Positions 23,766 to 37,840 are shown, counted from the stretch's first letter. The stretch: DNA of 64,000 nucleotides from Aptenodytes patagonicus (GCF_965638725.1 NC_134950.1:143025636-143089635); one strand, 5' to 3'. The notes: generated from the letters alone by a model not told the origin. Made by a program: numbers and translations.

Positions 23766-26707
23766 AACTTGTTTGCCCATGACATCAGGCTTAGTTCACC
23801 CTTCACTCCGAGCAACACCTGGAAACATTTGTTTTCCAATGGTATTTTATTTTGACTATGAACAGACTGTACTTGAATGATCTTTCTCGGATTTTTTTTT
23901 TTCTCAAAACCTTCTGTTTGTTATACCTAGTCTCTAAAGGTAGAACACATACCCCTCTGCTTGAAACAGAGGAGGAAGGCAAGGATTTAACCCTGAGGGT
24001 CAAGATCCCCTCATGAAAGCCATCAGACTGCTGCGGAACGTGAACTTCGGGAAGGGATGCTCTGGGATGCGGGATGCTGTGTGCTGCAGGCCGGGATCTC
24101 TGATGGTCCAGATGGGATCTGCTGAAATGCACCACAGCTCCTCCTCTACCCACACACATTCTTTCCAAATGAAGGCAACGTGGGGAAAAAATAGCAGATG
24201 CCACAGCCTCGTCTTGATGTACACCCAGGATACAATTTGGGTGTGTATCTGAGGCAAGAAGTAAGTCCTTCTGACCCCTGAATTAGATGTATAATTACTA
24301 GCAACTGTGAAGTAGGAGTCCGTGTCCATGAGAAGCAGGGTTCAGATCCAGCAGGAGCTTGGAAATGGGAGCAACAACAAGTCACAGGAGCAAAATTTTG
24401 CCTTTGTAAGAAAAAAAAGCTCCTGGCTCCCAATTGATGTCCTTGCTTCCACTGAGATCAATGATCACACTGCCTCCAGGAACAGCAGGTGAACGCAGCG
24501 AGGGGCTGCAGGCTCCAATCTATGTCAGTGAGACAGGCAATTAGCTGAATGTGCTGTCCTACAAAGCACAGTTCCCACGACGGCCGCTTTTTAGGAACCC
24601 TGCGGTAACAGCCACTTTACTGAGCTTCTGGAAATACTCCAGACACAGACTGTTCCCCCCAAAGCAGCAGAATTCCCGTGCTTAGCTTTGCAATCTTAAT
24701 GCTTTTTTAGATTAGAATTTATATGGCTGAAATTGTCTAGATTTAAAAAAGAAAAACAACCCCAGGACAAGGTCAACCCAGCTCTTGCCCCAAAACCCAT
24801 CACGTTGGCTCGAACTGCCGCCCCACCTGGGCTATCAACAGCACTGGGGTTCAACTGTCTCACCAGAATGAGAGTTGAAACCATCACAGACGACTGTACG
24901 GGCAAATTTCTCAGATATTTGCTCAGAGCAGTGAAAAGGTGAGACAGAGTTGCCTAAAAATGGAGATGCGATGCAATTGCAGGGTGGGCGCTGTTGACTG
25001 GAACACACAAGATGCAGACAGGCTCCTTGGCAGGCATTGCACACACAAACAGCACGTTTTTAAAAAGCATGGAAGGCAGCCACATTTTAATAGACTTTCT
25101 CCCTGTCCTTTTTTTAATCTTACTTCAAAGAAGAGGTCACCACAATTCCTCTTCCCCGAGCCTCATTCTTGGAAATATCTAAGTCACTTAGATTAAAAAA
25201 GTAGGAAAATGTAGACTACAAAAAATGAGCTGGACGTGATCCCCTACCAAGAGGGATCACTGTTCTCGACCAGATTCTGCCAGCTCTTTCATTATGAGGA
25301 TTTTCTCCACATTTGACACTAAAAATCAGTCACTGGGAGAGGGGTGGAGAAAGGCGGTGAAGGGAAGGCAGCAATCAAAATAATAAACAATTTGGTTACT
25401 GCTAGAGAATGTGACCTTCTTTAAATGACAAGAAAAAGATAATGTGTTTTCTTTTGTGCTCATGAAATCAAGTATTTTCACACTGTCAGTATTAATATTT
25501 TTAAAAAGCTTTAAAACATACAACCAGGTTTTGTAGTTAAGATGGGAAAACATTTTAAATTGGAAATGTGAATTTAATCCCCTCAATTAAATGTAAAATA
25601 TTTAAATACTTAACCTGATTGCTGCCAACTGCAATTTCCTATAATAAGGAATTACGAGGATAGAGAGGAGTTCTTAAAGGCACATGGTTCACATGAAACC
25701 AGCAAAGATTCAGGTCTGGAAACTGCAACTTCATCTATATAGCCACTTCGCCCCTTCACACAAGGTACAACTGGGAAAATGTCAAGTACTACTTTTTACG
25801 GGGCATTAAAATAAAAAATAAATCTTTTTTTTTTCTTCATGTGGACTAGCTGGTAACTGCGTTGTTAACAGCAGATATGGCAAAACGACACAGGTTTCCA
25901 GCCAGCAAAGTCATGTGAAGCATCTGACGTCTGAATTAAAGGACATAAGAAAATTCTTCTGGAGAAACTGAAGACCAATCTCACACAATGCATCTCTTTG
26001 TGAATAATCATCTTGTATATCTATCTACCTATACCTACATATATACACACACACATAATATATATCTACATTCTCTCTATATGTACCTGAGTTTATGACA
26101 CATTTCTGTTGCCCAAACTTTTTACATTAATTTTGCTATAACCTTTAGGACAAATCCTGTTCTTAGTTATGATGATGTAAATTGTAACAACTTTGCTGAA
26201 ACCCAGGTTTGTGCAAAAATCTCTTCTTCCTTTCAGAACGGCTATCTTTGTGGGCGCGTATGATATCTCTGCGCTGAGGACAAGATGTAGGCACCAACTG
26301 GCAGCTGAGCTTCGTGAAAGTTTTGTGAACTCACAAGGCCATTTTCTCACACATTTGGAGAAAGCGGCAGATCGAAAAACGCTGGTTGCTGGCCTACAGC
26401 TAAGCAGTATACTCTGAATTACACTTAAATCCATTTTAGGAAGTGGTCATTATAAATTAACTTCCTCTACATCTCTCTACTTTGAACTGCTGTTCACTTA
26501 ATAACTAAAACTGTATCTACAGAATGAAGTTTTATTTTTAACTGACTTTTTCCTTAAATGCTGCATATTCTAATTTCCTCCTCTTCCCTCCGTGGCTGGC
26601 AACAGACCAGCTCTTTCATTATATTTGGAGCAAAGAAACAGCCCAGTGAACCTTTCCCAGACCACATTGTCAGGACTTAAACACTTTGAACAAAGCAAAA
26701 TACTTAC
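23766..26707. other. Non-coding stretch, no gene recognised
   Basis: No recognisable gene. It contains a TATA/CA-rich simple repeat at 26029-26085 and short poly-T and poly-A tracts. Confidence 0.55.
26029..26085 (+). repeat. AT/CA-rich microsatellite
   Basis: Mixed TATC, TACATATATA, a CACACACA run and TAATATATATCT. A compound dinucleotide repeat. Confidence 0.8.
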
Positions 26708-26887
26708 TTAAAAGTAAATGAATTCCCATTTGTAATGCAGCTTTCCACTGCTAACGACGGGTCTGATCTCTGCAGAAATAATGCATTGGGGGAGAAGTAG
26801 GGAAGAAAGGCTGAGACAGATAAATTCATCCCGTTTCCAGGCACTTTGCTGGAGCCATCTCTGGCAGCAGCAGTCATGCTTGGCTCC
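26708..26887 (-). other. Candidate exon with strong splice sites, coding status unclear
   Basis: A 180-nt minus-strand block follows a long pyrimidine-rich acceptor (TCTCTTCCTTTGGCCGTC, then TTCGCAG) and ends at a donor (TTTTAA then GTAAGTATT). One frame is open throughout and contains MTAAARDGSSKVPGNGMNLS, ending in NGNSFTFK-like sequence. No family is recognised. It would leave two bases over, a phase not compatible with the block at 2183-2261, so if real it may be a 5' untranslated or alternative exon of a non-coding or unknown transcript. Confidence 0.3.
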
Positions 26888-28539
26888 CTGCGAAGACGGC
26901 CAAAGGAAGAGAGGACAAGCCAGTGGGTGATTCTCATCTTAACGTTGGCTGAAGAGCTCCCCTTTCCCTCCGCTCCTGCGAGCAGATGGAAGCCAGGGTG
27001 ACTGGGATTGTATTTAAGCACATCAGCATGGAGGAAGCAGAGAACAGACTTCAATCTGAGAGATTCCCCGCTTAGACCTTCTGGCCCGGCCTGAGCCAGC
27101 ACACCATTAGGCACTTACGAAAGGCACCTACAAATTCAGGTTGGATGTATCTGGGACAAAAGGTTCAAGGGAGGAAATTCTCAGATAAGAATTGTCCCTC
27201 TCCTCTGTTTACTCCAAATTTCATCATCTTAATAATGTAACAATCACTGTAGAAGAGGTCAGAGGAGTTTAAGATCAATAGATATATACAGGGGGAAAAC
27301 GTAAACAGAGTAACCCAAGTGTTGCTGAGTTACCATGTTCTCAACATTTCTGTCAGCTATTACAAAGTAGATACTCAGTACTTTTAAGAGTATGAACAAA
27401 GTGCCAAGCTGCCACCTCTCTTTTTTCTTTTTCTTTTTTTTTTATTTTGATGAAAAGCATAGGATATTCTCATTTCTGATGCCACCAGTGCTCTACATTA
27501 AATCCCATTGTGGGGATGCCTTCTCTAGTCTTCTAATGCTCTGGCAGTGCCTACGCTGATCCAGTTTGCTGAGATGTTTTTTACACGGATTATCTGTTCA
27601 GATACTGGTTTCGGAATAAGTCCTAAAAGAGAGTGGACTATTGTCTTGGAGACTGACAAATTACTGGGTCATGATTTCCAGACTAAAGTGAAGTGAATGG
27701 TGTTTCCAAGGAGAAGTTTTTCAGCATTATCTTCATAGTTTGTTCCTTTGGGGAAGCAGAATACTAGTTTGTGTAGAAGCCAAAACAACTCTTTGAAGCA
27801 AGATGAGGCAGTAGGTGCCAGAAAGACCTTGTTCAGTTAATTGCAATTTATCTAAACCCACAATAATCTATTTGCAAATTTCCAAGTAAGATTTTATCCT
27901 TCACTTGAATTACCTCATCTGTTTAAGAAGGGTGTACTAGTTGGCTTTTATTCTTCCTAACAATTTTTTTTTTTTTTGAGAAAATAATCTTTGTACAGCA
28001 AGGTTGCTGTTGCAGTTGACACACTAGGAACACCTTTCCTACTCTGTGCCATGAAGACAAGGATATGCAAACCCATCTAATGATGATTTTTTAGTCACTG
28101 TGCACATATTCTTATAAATAGTCAGAGACTTCCACTGCTACAGGAGATCCTCGCAGAGCAAGTCTCACCTGACTTCTTTTTGATGTCTATGGTGAACAGA
28201 TCAATCTTGGGATGACTTCCTCTTCGATGAGATAGCCCTTAACATCTTGGCCTAAATCTCCCCTTTTGGTCTAAGCAGGGTGAAATGGCTCAGGCAATCA
28301 TCTGCTGAGATTGGGGGATCACCAGAAGATGATCTTGCTCAGTTCAAAGTTTTTAAAGGTAAGTTGTTTTCCAAGAAAACAGAGTAGGACTTGAGCACCA
28401 CCTTGCATGCTTAGAACAATTGTGTCAGGTCTCTGTCATTGCGTGGCTAGTCATGTAGGAAACAGGAATGGAAGTCAGTCAAGTCTGCATTGCTTTTGCC
28501 CAAAGGGTATTGATGTGCAACATCCTTTTCTTTAAAGAC
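26888..28539. other. Non-coding stretch, no gene recognised
   Basis: Includes long poly-T/pyrimidine tracts near 27419-27445 and 27963-27977. No gene is recognised. The right part may be further degraded sequence of the relic at 28540-28830. Confidence 0.5.
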
Positions 28540-28830
28540 TATCACCCTTGAGATGCCCGTCTACCAGGATATGCCCCATCCCAGAAGCAAAGCATCTGTC
28601 CAGACCCAACTGGATGGAGCACCGCATCCCGCAGGAAGCATTGGACTGATGTTTCTAAAATAGGGCGCAACTTTCTTCGGAAGGAGAGAAAGCCATTGGA
28701 GGTGGTGGGGAGAAGGGTTCGTTTGAGAAGACTTAGAGGTCTTAAATATGAAGGTGAACAGTTTCGGACAAAACCTATCATCCTGGAAAATGGCTTTATT
28801 CGTGGAGACTCTTAGATTTGTACAAATCAA
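28540..28830 (-). mobile_element. Possible relic of an RNase H-bearing retroelement (DIRS-like)
   Basis: On the minus strand one frame reads HHLQWLSLL, then after about 24 residues WTDALLLGWGISW. The spacing of an LQW-type motif before TDAxLxGWG is seen at the RT to RNase H junction of tyrosine-recombinase (DIRS-type) retroelements, where the usual form is TDASLxGWGA. The reading then breaks down in several frames. There are no terminal repeats, so boundaries are unknown. If correct it is a very old relic; chance or another retroelement class is possible. Confidence 0.28.
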
Positions 28831-31800
28831 TAGCTAGAACAACAGTCTGCCATACAAAATTTTTGATGGAAGTAACTGCAACATGAATAGAGATAATTTC
28901 ACTAGCTAGCCTCTTAAGTAAACAAAAATACATCAGCCATCTTTGTTCATTCCCTCTATTTTTTACAGCTGTCCTACGATTTAAAACTTGTCTTCAATTT
29001 ATGATATTAAGACTCAAGATGAATCTTAATACTGATTCCTACTGTAAAGCATTTGAGAGATCTGCAGCAAAGCACTATGTTTTCATTTCTCAATCAACAG
29101 CCTCTTATTTGATGCCATTTAAAACCTGATGGCAACTTCTAGCTTTGAAGCAGTTATTTGAACTTTATCATTGAGTTGATGCATATACTGCACACTACAT
29201 GCAGCAAACATATAAAAAGGAAGTATCAATTGCTAATATGACACCTTCCCACTTTGCCTACCCCCAAAACATGAGTTAAATTACAACATGAGTTGAACTG
29301 CATCACAAGATAGAGAAAATGTTAACCCTCTATGTCCAGTTTTAGCCATAATTATACTAAGATTGATATGTAATATCTGCAAGTACTGTAATACTACTTG
29401 AAACAAAATTTAGCAGTCCTTTCTGGGATAAATTTAATGCATATGTTCTATTCCACCTTATCAAGTAGAGGGAGTAGTGTAAATATTTTTATTTGAGAGA
29501 CAACTGAAGGAGAACTAACCAAACTGCAAAAGACATAAAAGTCAAATAACAACAAAAAGATTCTTTGAGTCAATTGGTAAGATAAATACTAAGTCTTTGA
29601 CAAAAGCCCCATCTAAACATATAACAGACAAAATCAGGGTTACAGGAATCTAAAAATGTCTTTAAGAGCAGAATAAGCTAAGCAGATGCACCAGTAGTTT
29701 CTAAAAACAGCTGAAAAAGGAAATTACTGTACAGTTTCCAAAACATCACACATTGCTTAGTTTTCTTAAGGAAAACGGACAAGTAGCAGATCTCTTCATG
29801 AAAAGGGTGACACAGTGGTCAGACTGAAGTCCCAAAGTCTTTTTCAGTTCTAACAAGTATCCGTTGCTTTAAATAAGTAATTCCCTTCTCACCGTGATGG
29901 TCCATTTCACCAGAGTCTTTGTTTTCTGAGCCCATCTGCTTCAGACTTCTTTTCCAGTGAGATTTAGATGGATGCCCAAAGCTGACCTCTGGGAACAGTT
30001 ATATGAACATTTGGACGTGAGTGGCTACTCTAACCATAATGCTGATATCCACAAACAGTTGGATGGGGGATGTTTATAATTGAGGCTCATCTTTTTTTTT
30101 GTTTGCTTGTGAGCAGTTTCTTTTATGTTCTGTTATTGAAGTGCATGTGTCGACCGGCTTAAGAGGACAGCCTTGTAAATGAGATCTTTGATCTCAAGAG
30201 TTTATTTTATCTTTGCAGCAAGGAAAAGTGAATTGAACTGGCTGGCAGAACTAAGCCCTCTCTTTTCCCTGTTCTACAGCTGCTGCATCCTTCTGGGGTC
30301 ATCATAACTTTCACTTCCACCGCTAGATACTCTCTTTTGCCACAGAATTAAAAAAAGCCTTCTCCAACATCTCATCATAACCTGCAGTACAACGCTGAAA
30401 GCTTTACAACTCCTGGTTTATTATATGAACCATGCAGCATGCTCAGACTGTTTTGCTTCTGTAGAAGGGATGTATTTGACAAACCACTGAGCTGTGATAC
30501 AGCAAAGCTCTTCGAGCGACCCTGATACCTCATCAGAAAGCAAACTTTAATAGACTATTCACTGTCTTTTTCTGGTAAAACAGTCTAGAAAGACTACAGC
30601 ATGGAAGGCTGCAGACTAAAAACAAATACCTGCTCTGAGATGTTGAAAGGAGTATGTGATCCATCATTACTCTCCCATTATTTATGTTAACATACAGAGG
30701 CATTAGCATTAGGGACCGTTGTGCTATCTACTACACGTACACAAAAAAAGAAACTATGGGGCACTGTACCAATTTACTTCTGATTCGGATCACCAGTATG
30801 ATAGTGTCATCATATTCTTACCACCTGCACTTCATTTAGTTTCTGTATTTTCATTACAGCCAAAGTTAGCTACTACAGAAATAATGTTCAATGAAAACTG
30901 CTTTAAATGTCCTCCCCCCCCCCCTTAGTTTGATGTAATTTTACTACGTATTTTTCCTTCTATACAACTAAAGGAAATAATGAACATATGAGAACTCTTG
31001 CCATTTCATACTAGGTAGATATCTGTAAAAAACTAATAATTTTTAATGGCCTCAAAGTAATTGCGTGTAGAATAGCCAGATCTGTAGCACTCACCATGAA
31101 GGTGGAAAAGCTTTCCATTAGTATGTTTCAGAAAATAAAGTTTAAATTATTTTTGGGGAGTTCTACTGAATGCTTAAAACCATTCATACATGGAGGAAAA
31201 AAAAATTCTGCGCACAGAGTTGTCTTACTAGGGACTGCACCCACAGAAGTCAAAGTAGTGCTTTGGATCTTACTGCTTTTTAGATTGTACATCAGTATAT
31301 GCAGGAGAATTAGAACAGTCTTACTCATTAGCATCATATAGTGCAAAGAAAAACTTCACATACCTGTACACAGAACCTAAAATTTGTGCTCCAGAACTAA
31401 ACAGGCAGTAAGATGCCATGCCTAGAAGATCAACTTTCCTTCTTTAACTCCTGGCACCTAAAAATGGTGAAATTCTGAATTGACAAAAATCTCAGTTTCG
31501 TTCTATGGGCAGTAACGCTTCCCAGTTAACTGACTGTCAACACAACGGGAACAAGGTAGCGACTTTTCTCCCCTTCCAGTAAGCATGAATACTTACATCT
31601 CTTCTTGTGGATGGCTGTGATTCAGACAGAAGGAAGGCTAAGAAAGTGTCTATGGAAACAGATCCCTTTTGCAGAAAGAAGCCCAGGTCTCTTTTCAGAA
31701 AACAGTCTCATCTCTGTGGAAGATGTTGAAAAGAAAGAGGTAGTTCTCTAGGAGAATCAAAGGACGTAAGTATCTAACTGGTAAAGAAATAACATGGTCT

Positions 31801-32454
31801 CAATGGAGGGCACAGGGAGATCAATAATTTTCCTTAGTTTAAGGAATTTGACATATTGATGGGAAGAAATCAGGCCTAATGTACCTACTTCTGACTTTGC
31901 AAGCTCGTTACAGAATGTGAAGCTTAACGCTGATGAAGAGATGCAGCACAGCAGGTGGGCTGAACGTACCCAGCTTGGCTTATTAAACCACCTTCTTCCT
32001 ACGGCACTAAACAGGAGCCTACCTTTGGATTTTAAGGAGGATTTTCTGCCTCTTGTTGCTGTAACAGACACACTCTGGCTTCGAAAGGAAATCTGGTTAA
32101 TCTGGAATTGCCCTGTCATCAGTAGAAGAGTTCCAGTTACCCAAGAAGGGAAGGACTTACCCCTAGGAGTTGCACTTCTGGTTCCTCTCCATACTCACTA
32201 GGGCTGAGCAGAGAAAACCCAAAGCAAGATGAATTATTGTGTCATAACAAGAGGGTGGTGATGGGGAGGAGAGGAGAATGGTTTCTTAAGCGCAAGTTTT
32301 ATGCTATTGTTCAGAACAACCCACTCATCTTGCCCAGGAGGCTGCTTTAGTGCTTTTGTGAACATAACAGGTTTTCCAGCTAAAAATGCAATAAACTCTG
32401 TGTTATTTTGAGATACTGTAATTACTGCACTGAATAAGCTCTTTGCCTTTTTCC
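28831..32454. other. Non-coding stretch, no gene recognised
   Basis: AT-rich, with a C run of 11 at 30914-30924. Open frames near 31.8-32.2 kb on both strands show no family resemblance. No gene is recognised. Confidence 0.55.
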
Positions 32455-32460
32455 TTTATT
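32455..32460 (-). terminator. Candidate poly(A) signal AATAAA
   Basis: Minus-strand AATAAA lies 82 nt beyond the stop codon of the candidate exon at 32542-32778. It could end that exon's transcript, or mark the distal end of a long UMAD1 3' untranslated region beginning at 35883. A second minus-strand AATAAA is at 32830-32835 and an ATTAAA at 35022-35027. Confidence 0.35.
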
Positions 32461-32541
32461 TGCTCTAGGGTCAAAACCTCTCATCTGTGACCACACAAGT
32501 ATGCATTTGCCAGCTGCAGTACTGTAGTATCAGGGTTTGGA

Positions 32542-32778
32542 TCATACTTTACAGAAAACATCAGAAACTGGATCTGTAACCACCTCCTTGACTGACCTGC
32601 CGGACACGGCATTGTCTGGTTCCACTTCTGAGTTTGTCACCAGGGAGTTGTCTGTAGGGACCAGCTCCCAATCAGCCTTCTGTCGGGCTGCTCTGGATGC
32701 AATTATTCTTTGATTTACCTTTGAGCATGTGGGCTTCACTCCCCTTTTTCTACATTTCAAATTAGACTTTTCCAGAGC
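32542..32778 (-). CDS. Candidate terminal coding exon, unknown protein
   Basis: A 78-residue minus-strand frame opens after an AG at 32779-32780 and stops at 32542. It is basic at first (KCRKRGVKPTCSKVNQRIIA), then acidic and Ser/Val-rich, ending in SDVFCKV. The composition looks more protein-like than most chance frames here. It begins in phase 0, the phase left by the UMAD1 exon at 58925-59010, so an alternative UMAD1 terminal exon is formally possible. A donor-like AAA then GTATGA overlaps the end and would also leave phase 0, the phase needed by the block at 2183-2261. The acceptor has a weak pyrimidine tract. It may instead lie within a long UMAD1 3' UTR. I do not recognise the protein. 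Confidence 0.33.
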   Translation of the reverse strand, partial: ALEKSNLKCRKRGVKPTCSKVNQRIIASRAARQKADWELVPTDNSLVTNSEVEPDNAVSGRSVKEVVTDPVSDVFCKV

Positions 32779-35700
32779 CTGTATTTACAACTTTTCCAGA
32801 GGAAATAAGAAGTGTCTTGTTATGTTTGATTTATTAGAAAGTTCCATAAGGAAGCTATCACACAACGCAGAGTACCTCTCTTGCAAGGAAAACGTAGAGA
32901 ACTGCAAACAAAACTCAGAATCTCCCACGAAACAAAGTAACTCTAAATAGACTATTAAATAAAGGAGTGCAGGCCTACTAATATGTCCACTAATGGCAGT
33001 GACAAAGCTCCCATTTACAGCACTTCACTGGCCCAGGATCACAGCTCAGCCTTTCATTATTAGTTCTGGAGTTGACAACCTGTCTTAATTCTGCTGTTAA
33101 TGACATCAGCTATGAAATACCTTTCAGTTCTGTCTAAACAATTTACATCCATATGCATAACACAAAGCAAGCAGTTCTACTCATGTTCTCATTTTTAGAT
33201 ACAGAATAGAAAGAAAGGACAGCCAGGGCCGTTTACTATTTTGCTATAAATACTGATTATATTTTAATAGTTTATAATTTTTTTTAAATTAACTATATTC
33301 CTTCATCGGTGGTCAAATGTTTGAATGACAATATATAGAACCATCCAGTATTTGTTGACAATATATTCACATATATTCTATGCAATAATCACTTAGCATA
33401 TGATGTAAACATACGCTAGCAATTACACTAGCAATTCACATTTTTATACGAGCTAAGACTCTTTGAAATCTTTAATTTTCTGGAGATTTTGTGCCATCTT
33501 CATGTTATTAGTGGGCAAATAGTAATATCCATAAATCTTACTGCTTTATAACAGTTTAAGTGTATTTTTTTTCTTATCCCAGTGGGAATAAATTCACTTT
33601 TGCTGTCTGGATACCATTAGGCTTCAATCCACTTTTTATGGATGATGTCAAGCAAGGGAGAGCTTTGAGCCCCAGCCCTTGCTAAAGAGAGGGCAGTCAG
33701 GAGACACATTCCCAGTGCTCATTACTGGTACTCTTGCTAGGTGTAAATTTTACCCTTTACGGAATATGGTTAAGGATGCAGTCAAATGTTTAACCTACCA
33801 ACCGTATTTCTCATTATAGGTGAATACAACCTCCTCCCCACCCTGCTTTGCCTCTTCTTTTCTTTTGAAAGGACAGCGTATTGGCTTGTGAGTGTAACAG
33901 AGTGTGATTCTGACAAGATGTGATTATTTCAGATAAATAATCTATCTTTAAACAAAAAATGAATGCCAAAAATTATATGCTAAGTCAGCTAGCAAGGAAA
34001 GAACAAGTATAGTGAGTTTGTTGGCTCTTCAACAGTGTTTTGCAGTTCTGCTTCTAGACCAGCTGAGCTGCAGAAACATTTCAGATTCGAAATGGACAAT
34101 TTGAATGGAAACATGCTATTTGCAGGATGGTTACTTTTTTAATGATTAAATATAAAACAATCATGAAAATTAAATTTAGTGCTTCAGGTATGCGTTAACT
34201 AGAAAACTCAACACACAAAACAGTTCTAAACAACTTGGTAAAATTAATTCTTCCTTCTAAGAGGTCCGAGTACTTCCCAGCTCACAGCCGTACTATCCTC
34301 AGAGCAGTGTCATGGATGCCACCTAAACCACTGCAAGTCACCAACACAGTATGCAGAATACAGCAGATGAAAGTGTGATATATTTGATTAGAAGGACCCC
34401 GATTTTTAAATGATACTGAAAAGATTTCCAAACTGAATTTCCACGTTCAAGCTCCCATGAAGTCTGAATGGTCACAGCTATAGTAAACAATAGAGGTGAA
34501 GCCGAGCGATTACTTTCACACAAAAAATAACTCACTATTATTTAGCATTTTTTTAATTGGAGTGCAGCACAGATACTTTCCCTGAAACAATAACTGCAAA
34601 ACATTTATGAACATAGCTGTCAAAAATATTAAATACATACATTTAAAAAATACAAAACATGAATATTTAACAACCTAAGATGTATTCACAATGTAATTTC
34701 TCCATCATTTACAGTATTTATCTCAAATACTGTAAGAGGACGCAAGTCTGAAAATATATGTATTTTAAGCTAGCAGAACATAGAAAATATATGAAAATAC
34801 CCACTAACATTTGGCACAATATAAATATTCTACCCCGAGAGAGAAAACAAGTGTAGTCTTTTGTGTGACACAGATCATTATTCATCACAAATCATGATGT
34901 TACCTCAGAGAGCTGTTGCTCATGCAACAGCAGCTCTGGTTTTAGTCGGGAAAAACATGCTCAAAGCTTGTGAGCAGGGGACACAGTGGTCTGTGAGAAT
35001 GCATGTTTAGGTACTTAGCCATTTAATTTAGCTGCATAAGAAACAATGTAATGTTTTCCTGTTGTTAAACATTGCCATCTGTATCTCTGGCACACAAATT
35101 AAAAAAAGAAGGGTGTGACCATTAAAAGTACGTGTCCTGAGATTTCCTTCTTCAGGGGGCAAAGAGGTTAAAATGGAAAAGCTGATCTATGTATAAATCA
35201 GGAACACATGTGGTAATGAGAACAAACAGCAGCCAACAGGCAGGCAGGGAGGACTTCTCCAGGCACAAAATGAGATGGACAAAAATACCATCTACTGGAA
35301 AGGGAGCAGAGCAACCGATTCACTTTGAAATTGGTAAGTTTAACCAATTCTATTAAGTCTTCATAATTATTTAAGTACTCATAATTAACTCTGAGTTTTA
35401 AAACTTGGTTTAACTGGAAAGCTGTCTGCCCAGTAGTGCAAAGCAGCGTTGCTTTAGCGCTAATACTGCCTTCTATTGCAGAAGATCAGAGGTGATCTTA
35501 AAGAAGCACGTGTAACGGGATCTATGTATTTAGTATCTGAGTGAAGTAACAAAACAGTGCAGACGTGCGTAGACTTCATCTTAAAGTTATGAAATGTTTG
35601 TGTCTGCAGCCTGCCTACTGGAAGTAGATACCAACAGTCAGTCTCCTACTCAGGCTGAAATAATTTTGCTTGATTTCTTTGGAGATAAACAGAATATTTA

Positions 35701-35883
35701 ACATAGTAAGTTACAGTTCACTTAAAGCTAAGAAATATAACACAGTTGTGAGTTGGATCCTTTTGATCCAATGCATCTGATATACCAGTGGCAGGCCCCC
35801 AAAATATTAAGCTGATTAAAATAAGTCTTTATCTTCACCTTAAGACTTGTTCCTTGACACAGAGAGAAAAAATAAAGAAAACA
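32779..35883 (-). other. UMAD1 3' UTR and downstream sequence
   Basis: Sequence following the UMAD1 stop codon on the minus strand. Where the transcript ends cannot be decided: an ATTAAA lies about 860 nt past the stop (35022-35027) and AATAAA at 32830-32835 and 32455-32460. No other gene is recognised. Confidence 0.4.
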
Positions 35884-36141
<258 letters not shown>

Positions 36142-37840
36142 CTAAAGAGAACAGAAGAACAGAAATTTAGACACTACAAATCAGGCAGCTAAGGCTAGTT
36201 AGAACCATCATGACCTACTAAGAAATGAAAACAAAAAATAAAACAATAAATAAAATCAGTTTCAGAGTTTGGTTCAGGTAGATCTAAAATAGCAATTCTT
36301 AATAGATGTCAATATAATTCTTTGGGTCAGGTTGACTTGAATTAAGGCTAAAACAACAAGAGATTTTTTTGAATGATTAGTGGGATTTCTCCACCTAATG
36401 TTACTTTGCATTTATGAAACCCATAAGGCTGGTGGGACTTTTTGTCATTATGTCCAGGCTTGTTTAGGGGAAATTACTTCATATAATTCCTTTTATAAAC
36501 TGATGAAACTCCATCTTTTGTTCCCCCTGTGCCTTTTCAGAAGTTGTCCAACAAAGGCATGACTTAGATGATTAAAAAACACTCCTATCCCAGTTATTTC
36601 AAAGTATTACTCATGTTGCTTTCCAATTTGAAATGGAATTGCATGACTGGCTGGTGAGGTCTATTATATATGGCAATATATGCATTGCCAAATAGTGCTT
36701 TATAGAAAAACACAGTTAACAAACCTTAAAAAACCCAACAAAACCCCCGAAGCAAAACCAACAACGAAATAAAAAAAACCTGCCCTACAGAAGAAGTCAA
36801 TATAATTTACAGAAAATGCCAGCAGATAGGATGCTGGACCCAAAAGACTTGCAAGCTTTGATATTGGCCTACCAATATGACCTTATTAAGTGTCTATCCT
36901 AAAACTTCTACTGTTTTAAAAACAAAGAAAAGACTATTTATTCTGCCCTCTAGAAATCAAATCTAATTTGTTTTACTGTTTATAGCAATAAAATGCTATG
37001 CAAACTGATAGCTGTCACATCATCTCTAGGAGTAAGATGTTTGTTATATGGATTTCTATTTTGTATAAGCACACATACAGAAAAATTCAGTATTTTGTTC
37101 AAAAGTGCTTAACAAATCATGTCAGAGCCAAGAACATTAGACATGAATTTCTGATTGCAGTCCTGACGTCTTCCTTTCAACCCTCCATACTCAGCACACA
37201 GCCAGAAAAATCCAAAGCTTACACTGTTATTAGGGAAGGGAGAGCACTGGAAGCTTTAAATGCTAATTTGGTGTTCAACTGATCATAAGAGTTAAATGGA
37301 GCTAGCTGTATGGAGGTCGCTTTCATCCTAAATTATTCCATGATTTTTAGGGGAGTTGTGCTGCTCAAGATCTGACCTGTGCTGGAGTTGAATGTTGCAG
37401 ATCATGGTTGTTACAGAGAACCTGAGGTTGTGGCTGTTTGACAGAAGGACAGTTTGGGTGGTGGGGTTGTTTGTTTTCTGGCCTGGGAGTATGTAAAACA
37501 GCTAAGCATTTAGCCAGGCAAAAGACACTCCATCTCCTTCTCAAAGGAAGGACTGGATTTGACTTGAACGCAACCTGAGCAGTAGTCATTCCTTACACAA
37601 CCCAACATTTCATCTAGTAGGAAAGATAAACAAACATTAAACTGTCAACAATGAAATAGATAACCTTGCCAATCTAAGTCAGTTCAGAGTCAGTACTTGT
37701 TTTAGGTGATGGAGGAAGCTTGCTCCTCCATAAGCTACTGGGACAGAAGGGGTTAGTGGTGCTGCACACTTTGAAATGGACCCTCATTTGGAAGCTTTTG
37801 TTTATACTCACGATGACTAGAAACCTAAAGCTTAAGATAA

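Noticed and set aside
23585..23839. Open frames on both strands across the CpG-rich block.
   Set aside because: Expected in GC-rich DNA with few stops; translations resemble no protein.
28279..28358. Plus-strand exon-like block with strong acceptor and AAAG-GTAAGT donor, open frame VKWLRQSSAEIGG.
   Set aside because: A single orphan block with no phase partner, next to a possible minus-strand retroelement relic; probably chance.
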